Assembly: GCF_907164915.1 (NCBI RefSeq)
Contig: NC_061870.1
Location: 25,271,348 to 25,335,347, forward strand
DNA length: 64,000 bases
Direction of reading: 5' to 3'
Origin: Impatiens glandulifera
Taxonomy: Eukaryota > Streptophyta > Magnoliopsida > Ericales > Balsaminaceae
The translations under genes were made by a program, and so were the position numbers. Positions within the stretch are counted from its first letter, which is position 1. Each line of letters starts with the position of its first letter. Positions 59,801-64,000 of the stretch are shown in pieces. The notes under the pieces are model-generated. The model searched no databases, had not been told where the DNA came from, and saw only the letters and a program-made list of their open reading frames with translations.

Positions 59801-61213
59801 ACATCGCTGAACCACCACTACTGCCCAATCCGAGCAACGTCAAACCGAGTTGGCAAAGCACGAACAGAACACCATACATCAAGTTGAGCTCATCACATAG
59901 ATCCTCTTCGAGTTTAAACCAGGGCCATATTAAGCAATTAGACCCGATCTCAATGGATGAAAAGAGAAAGAAAGAGTCTATGCTACACTTGCAATGAAAA
60001 ATGTCAACCAAACCATAGGTGCAAATCCAAATTATTCATGGTCTCGGCTAATCATCAAGAAGACCAAGAACCCATTCAAGAATCTGTTCTTGATGATCTA
60101 CCTTTGTTGCTTGGGGAAGGAGAAGAACCAGCCATATCCTTACATGCATTGACGGGTTCTAAAACTTTTCAAACGCTCCAGATTCTTGGCAAAGTCGGGA
60201 ACCTTCCGGTGGTGATCCTGATTGATATAGGCAACACCCACAATATTATCAATAACAGGATTTTGGAGAAAATATGCCACAAAAGCATGGCAACCCAGGC
60301 GCAATCGGTTAGAGTGCCTGATGGATCCAATATTTTATGCTATAGTATTTGCAAAAACTTAAAATGTTCGATGGAAGGCGATGACTATCAAATAGAAATG
60401 AAGGTAATTTCCATGGATGGATATGATATTGTGTTGGGCATTGAATGACTGATTACTTTAGGTCTCTCATCCTCGAACTTCGAAAAGCTGGCCCTTTCTT
60501 ATGAGAAGCAAGGAAGAACCACGGTCCTAAAGGGTATTCCTCGGGCATAGGTCACTCTGATGCATGGCAACCAACTGGAAAAGACTTTGGAAGAATGTAG
60601 TGTTGCTGCCAAAGTGCAAATAAAAAGTCAGCATGAAGGCCAAACTGTTTGCTTCGCGGAAATGACATTGGAAGATATTCTTGAAGATCTCCAGCAACTA
60701 TTTGAAGTGTTCAACGCTCTATTCTAGCAACCCGAAAACCGACCACAAGTTAGGAGAATAATTAGAAGCTATGGATCTTTTGCTTCCCCTATGATGCTGG
60801 TTCGGAAAAAAGACTTGTCTTGGGTTTTTGAAGACACTATAGAGTACAATCGGAGCTGTAAGAAGTTTTTTTATTTATCTACTCCAAGTATTGACAATAT
60901 TGCAGCAACAAAGGTCTGCTCTAAACAACGTAAAACTCGACCTTGGGTGTACAAAAATTTCTTACATGGGCGGAATGGAGAGTGACCCGGTAGTGCGAAA
61001 GACTACAAGGATCCGACCAGCTCCAGTACTGAAAAGATGTTATCAAAGGCTTATAAATGATTGCGGTCCTAGGCTGCGACCCTTGCTGAACTTGTTGAAG
61101 TCCGACCGAAGCAAGAGGTAATAGTCTTCTTTGAAGTTTTGAGGATGCGCATTAGAGGTTGACCAGGCCACGGTCTTTTCGTCGAGGGCGACGAATTTTG
61201 AAGGGGGAGATAA
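59801..61213 (+). mobile_element. Decayed Ty3/gypsy gag-pol segment
   Basis: After a degraded stretch come IKQLDPISMDEKRKK and, in another frame, CYTCNEKCQPNHRCKSK (about 59975-60025, a CCHC-like knuckle). Then comes an open 163-codon frame to 60448 with an aspartic-protease-like IDIGNTHNII and a DGYDIVLGIE end typical of gypsy protease. Beyond are RT-like scraps (SPMMLVRKKDLSWVF) at about 60785-60850. Most of RT, RNase H and integrase are deleted. A GAAGGGGGAGATAA polypurine-like tract (61200-61213) precedes the LTR. Confidence 0.7.
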
Positions 61214-61610
61214 TGTTAGGGTCTCCAAATTAATGCATCGGTCCTAGAATAATTTCAGCACCCTTTCTCGGTCCTATTGTGCACATGGGTCAGTTTCTGG
61301 TTTTTGTTTAATAATTCTGTTTTTCTTTCCCTTTATGTTTTTCAAACCGAATTCTGTTATTTCTAATAGTTGTTGTAACCGAATATTTTGGGGCAAGACA
61401 ACATCTATATATAAGACTGATCTTTCTTCCCCAAGGCCTATGAATAAAAGCTTGTGAAAGTTGTTACTCTAAATTATTCTCTCGGTCTTGGACCTCTATA
61501 TTGGACTACTAGGTGTATTCTAGTAGTATTATTTTTTCACATTTGGTTCTTCTCTCCTTAACCTCGAATTCTCTGCGCTTGATTAAAGAATTCCGCACTC
61601 GGTCCCAACA
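61214..61610 (+). repeat. 3' LTR of the gypsy relic (397 bp)
   Basis: Starts TGTTAGGGTCTCC and ends CGGTCCCAACA, with the canonical TG/CA and the inverted TGTTGGGACCG-like terminus. It contains TATATATAAGAC (about 61406-61417) and AATAAAAG signals. No 5' LTR is in the window, so the element lost its left end. Confidence 0.75.
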
Positions 61611-61673
61611 ATCAAGAACCCGTTTTTGAATTAAAGAACTCGGAAAGCTCAGTTATTGTTTCAAGCTTCACAT

Positions 61674-64000
61674 AATGTCATCCCTAAATCCGTATTAAAT
61701 CAGACTTACATACAAATCTTAAGTTACTTAGAAATAATTTTGAGTTATTTAGAAAATATATTATTTTAATATAAAAATTGAATTATTTAAATAAAATGAT
61801 CAAATATCTTTATTCTTTTATATTTTAAAATGTTAAAAACAAAATCAATATTTTAATTGATAATTTATTTATATACCAACATGTGCCAATTTGTCCAATA
61901 ATAAAATTATTTTCTTTTGATGAAAATTTTTGAATATAAATATCCTTTCACCAAAAAAGTTGAAAGATTTATGATGAAGAATGTTTTCGACCATATTAAT
62001 ATTAATGAAATCAACATATGGATTCATATCTAAAATTAGTTATGACTGTTACAATAATGAATTTATATATTTTGTTTTTGGTAAAAAGTGAATTATGAAA
62101 TTAATACAATATAACATCTATTTTCATTATAATGATGCTTAAAAATAAGTATATATTTGTATTATAAGGTGGCATCTTTGTTGTTAAAAAACAATTATAA
62201 ATCCGTAAAAGATTTGAGTAAATTTTTATAAACTTTTATCTAAATATTGAAGTTATTAATAATTTAAATTTTGTAGGTTGATACATTTACATAGTTGATC
62301 ATTTAAAAGTCTATCAATATAAAATTGTGAATAATTGGATACCTTGCAAGATAATGTTTTTTTCAATGTGTTATTGATTTGTAATTTATTTATTTTTTAT
62401 TTTCTTAAAATTTTAATAATAAATGCCATTTAAATGAGTGTTGGTTATATTTAAAAAGATAGAACTGTATTTAATAATAATAATAATAAAATTACTTATA
62501 GAAATTCCAATAAAATAGGAAGCAATGGATTCTGATATAATTCCAATTATAGAGATCAAATACAGAAATAAGTAATTAATTAGAAAATATTCTTCATTAC
62601 TTTTAAATTAATATTTATTTCATCGTATTTTTATTTTGATATATGATTTCATTATTAAGTTCTATATATTAAATTATTTGCCTTTCCTACTAAAATGGTG
62701 GGGACATTTCAAAATGTATTAATTCCGTTGCTCTAGAACTTATTTGATTTAAAAATGAATTTGAATTAACTCTCATTATTAATAACAATTTACTTATCAA
62801 TCATATCATCAACACAAATATTTTATTTTTCAATATATATATATATATTATTTTTTTATGCAATTTACTTGAAATTAACATGAGAGTTATTAATAATGAC
62901 CCATTAATTATTCAAATAAGCCTAAATCAATCAAGGCCCAAGTGTTATGCTCTAATTAAGAAACTCATTTTCATTGACAATGTAATAATTGAAATAGGGG
63001 TAAACTATTCTAAATGGTTATCCTATAAGTAGAAAAATGAAATTCATAATAATTAATATGCCAAAAGTATAATTATTTTTTTTTAAAACTACATATCATG
63101 TCGTTAGGCTTTCCATTGATTGACTACAAACTTGTAATTCAAATTTTTGTCTAAAATTAGTATACTAATAACTTAAATAATTTTAATTTATTCCTTTTTT
63201 TCACTTGTAAATATATATTTGAAAATTGAGGATGCAAAATAATTGTTTTCTATGTACAACAATAAATTACAATATTGAAAAATATAAATTAAAACAACAA
63301 ATAATGATATTATAGAATATAAATTACGAATATATCTTGATTAATAAGCTATTTTTTAAAGATTTGAATACTTTTGCTTATAATGATACTTGCTTATTAT
63401 TATTATTAAAAGTAATTTTATCATATATCAAAAAAATGTTAACAATCCAATCTAGTCTCATTTATTTTCTAATAAAAAAAATATATTAGATGATTACCGG
63501 TTAAAAACGTGAACTTTTAATTGAATCACGTTTATTTTATATTACATTAAAGTATTAGTTGTTTAACTTATAAAGAAACGTGATCAGTTAATCGAGTCAC
63601 GTTTATTTTATCATAAAATAAAGTATTAATTGCGACTTAAATAAAATAAATGGAATCAATTTTTTTTCGAACTAATACAACAAACGACAATTAGACTAAC
63701 TTTCTAAATTAGTTTGGTTCCTTGTCGCTTATGATTTGTAAACAATTACATGTTTTTATTAATAATATATGACCATAAATAAAAGAAAAGATAAGGTAAC
63801 AAGTTATTAATAATAAAAAATATATGATAGGCTTTTTATCTATATTTGTGAAATATATGGTTGTCGTCTTCCAAAATATTTAAAGATGGAGTTATTGCTG
63901 TAATCTTGATTTTGGAAAAAAATAATAAGCTTAGATTTTGACCCTAATTCCACTGTATATAAATCGATTATTCTTCTATTCAATTCACATCTGAAACTCT
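61674..64000 (+). repeat. Duplicated upstream block of RING family, copy 2 (runs off window)
   Basis: Nearly identical to 46667-49127. The last bases reach the conserved leader (TTCACATCTGAAACTCT), so a third RING-family gene is expected just beyond the window. It includes the two hairpin modules (63505-63533, 63576-63604) and the TATA box (63955-63963). Confidence 0.9.
63505..63604. promoter_or_regulatory. Paired AAACGTGA-N13-TCACGTTT modules, second copy
   Basis: Both modules keep perfect 8-bp arms and 13-base spacers, and lie 71 bp apart as in copy 1. The spacer of module 2 differs by one base (TCAG versus TCGG) while the arms are unchanged. Confidence 0.55.

Overview
This window is nuclear DNA from a flowering plant, almost certainly a eudicot. 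It is strongly AT-rich. Its genes carry many short GT-AG introns, and much of the rest is transposon debris. I found no prokaryotic features, no CRISPR array, and no rRNA or tRNA gene.

Four protein-coding genes can be followed exon by exon. (1) A euAPETALA2 floral transcription factor lies on + at about 11.74-13.89 kb. It has two AP2 domains, an LDLSLG repressor motif and a miR172 site, but its conserved N-terminal start motif is broken by a one-base frameshift in this assembly. (2) An OTU deubiquitinase with UBA-like and SEC-C motifs (OTU7/OTUD3 type) lies on - at 16.44-19.73 kb. Its 11 exons sum to an uninterrupted 381 codons. (3) A caffeoyl-CoA O-methyltransferase-like gene lies on - at 39.71-40.90 kb, with 5 exons and 235 aa. 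(4) A RING-H2 E3 ligase gene lies on + at 49.1-51.26 kb, with a non-coding first exon, five coding exons and 226 aa.

The RING gene heads a tandem family. A second member at 56.6-57.96 kb shares the promoter, leader intron and MDMNGR start but continues into an unrelated Gln/Asn/Pro-rich, frameshifted body. The promoter of a third member occupies about 61.67 kb to the window end. It is nearly the same as 46.67-49.13 kb.

Mobile DNA by region: Tourist-like MITEs (0.4-2.1 and 7.6-7.9 kb); an LTR relic (6.3-6.7 kb); an EcoRI-like GAATT repeat family (6.9-7.6 and about 52 kb); local tandem duplications (21.3-21.8, 23.5-24.5 and 24.95-27.16 kb); a young, structurally complete Ty1/copia element with identical 163-bp LTRs and a 5-bp target duplication (28.30-33.10 kb); a decayed Tnt1-like copia on - (34.2-37.45 kb); two inverted copies of a 2.3-2.5 kb LTR-like repeat carrying a GGACCGAG minisatellite (41.4-43.9 and 53.1-55.6 kb); a hAT-type MITE with near-perfect 8-bp TSD (44.53-45.22 kb); and nested copia/gypsy debris ending in a 397-bp LTR (59.4-61.6 kb).

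The four genes have no evident shared pathway: floral identity, ubiquitin removal, phenylpropanoid methylation and ubiquitin ligation. I did not find a convincing new multi-gene system. The observations most worth checking are the AP2 start frameshift, the miR172 site at a possible splice junction, the paired AAACGTGA/TCACGTTT hairpins upstream of the RING family, the leader-sharing chimeric second RING-family member, and the duplicated transcription-unit-like block at 25-27 kb.
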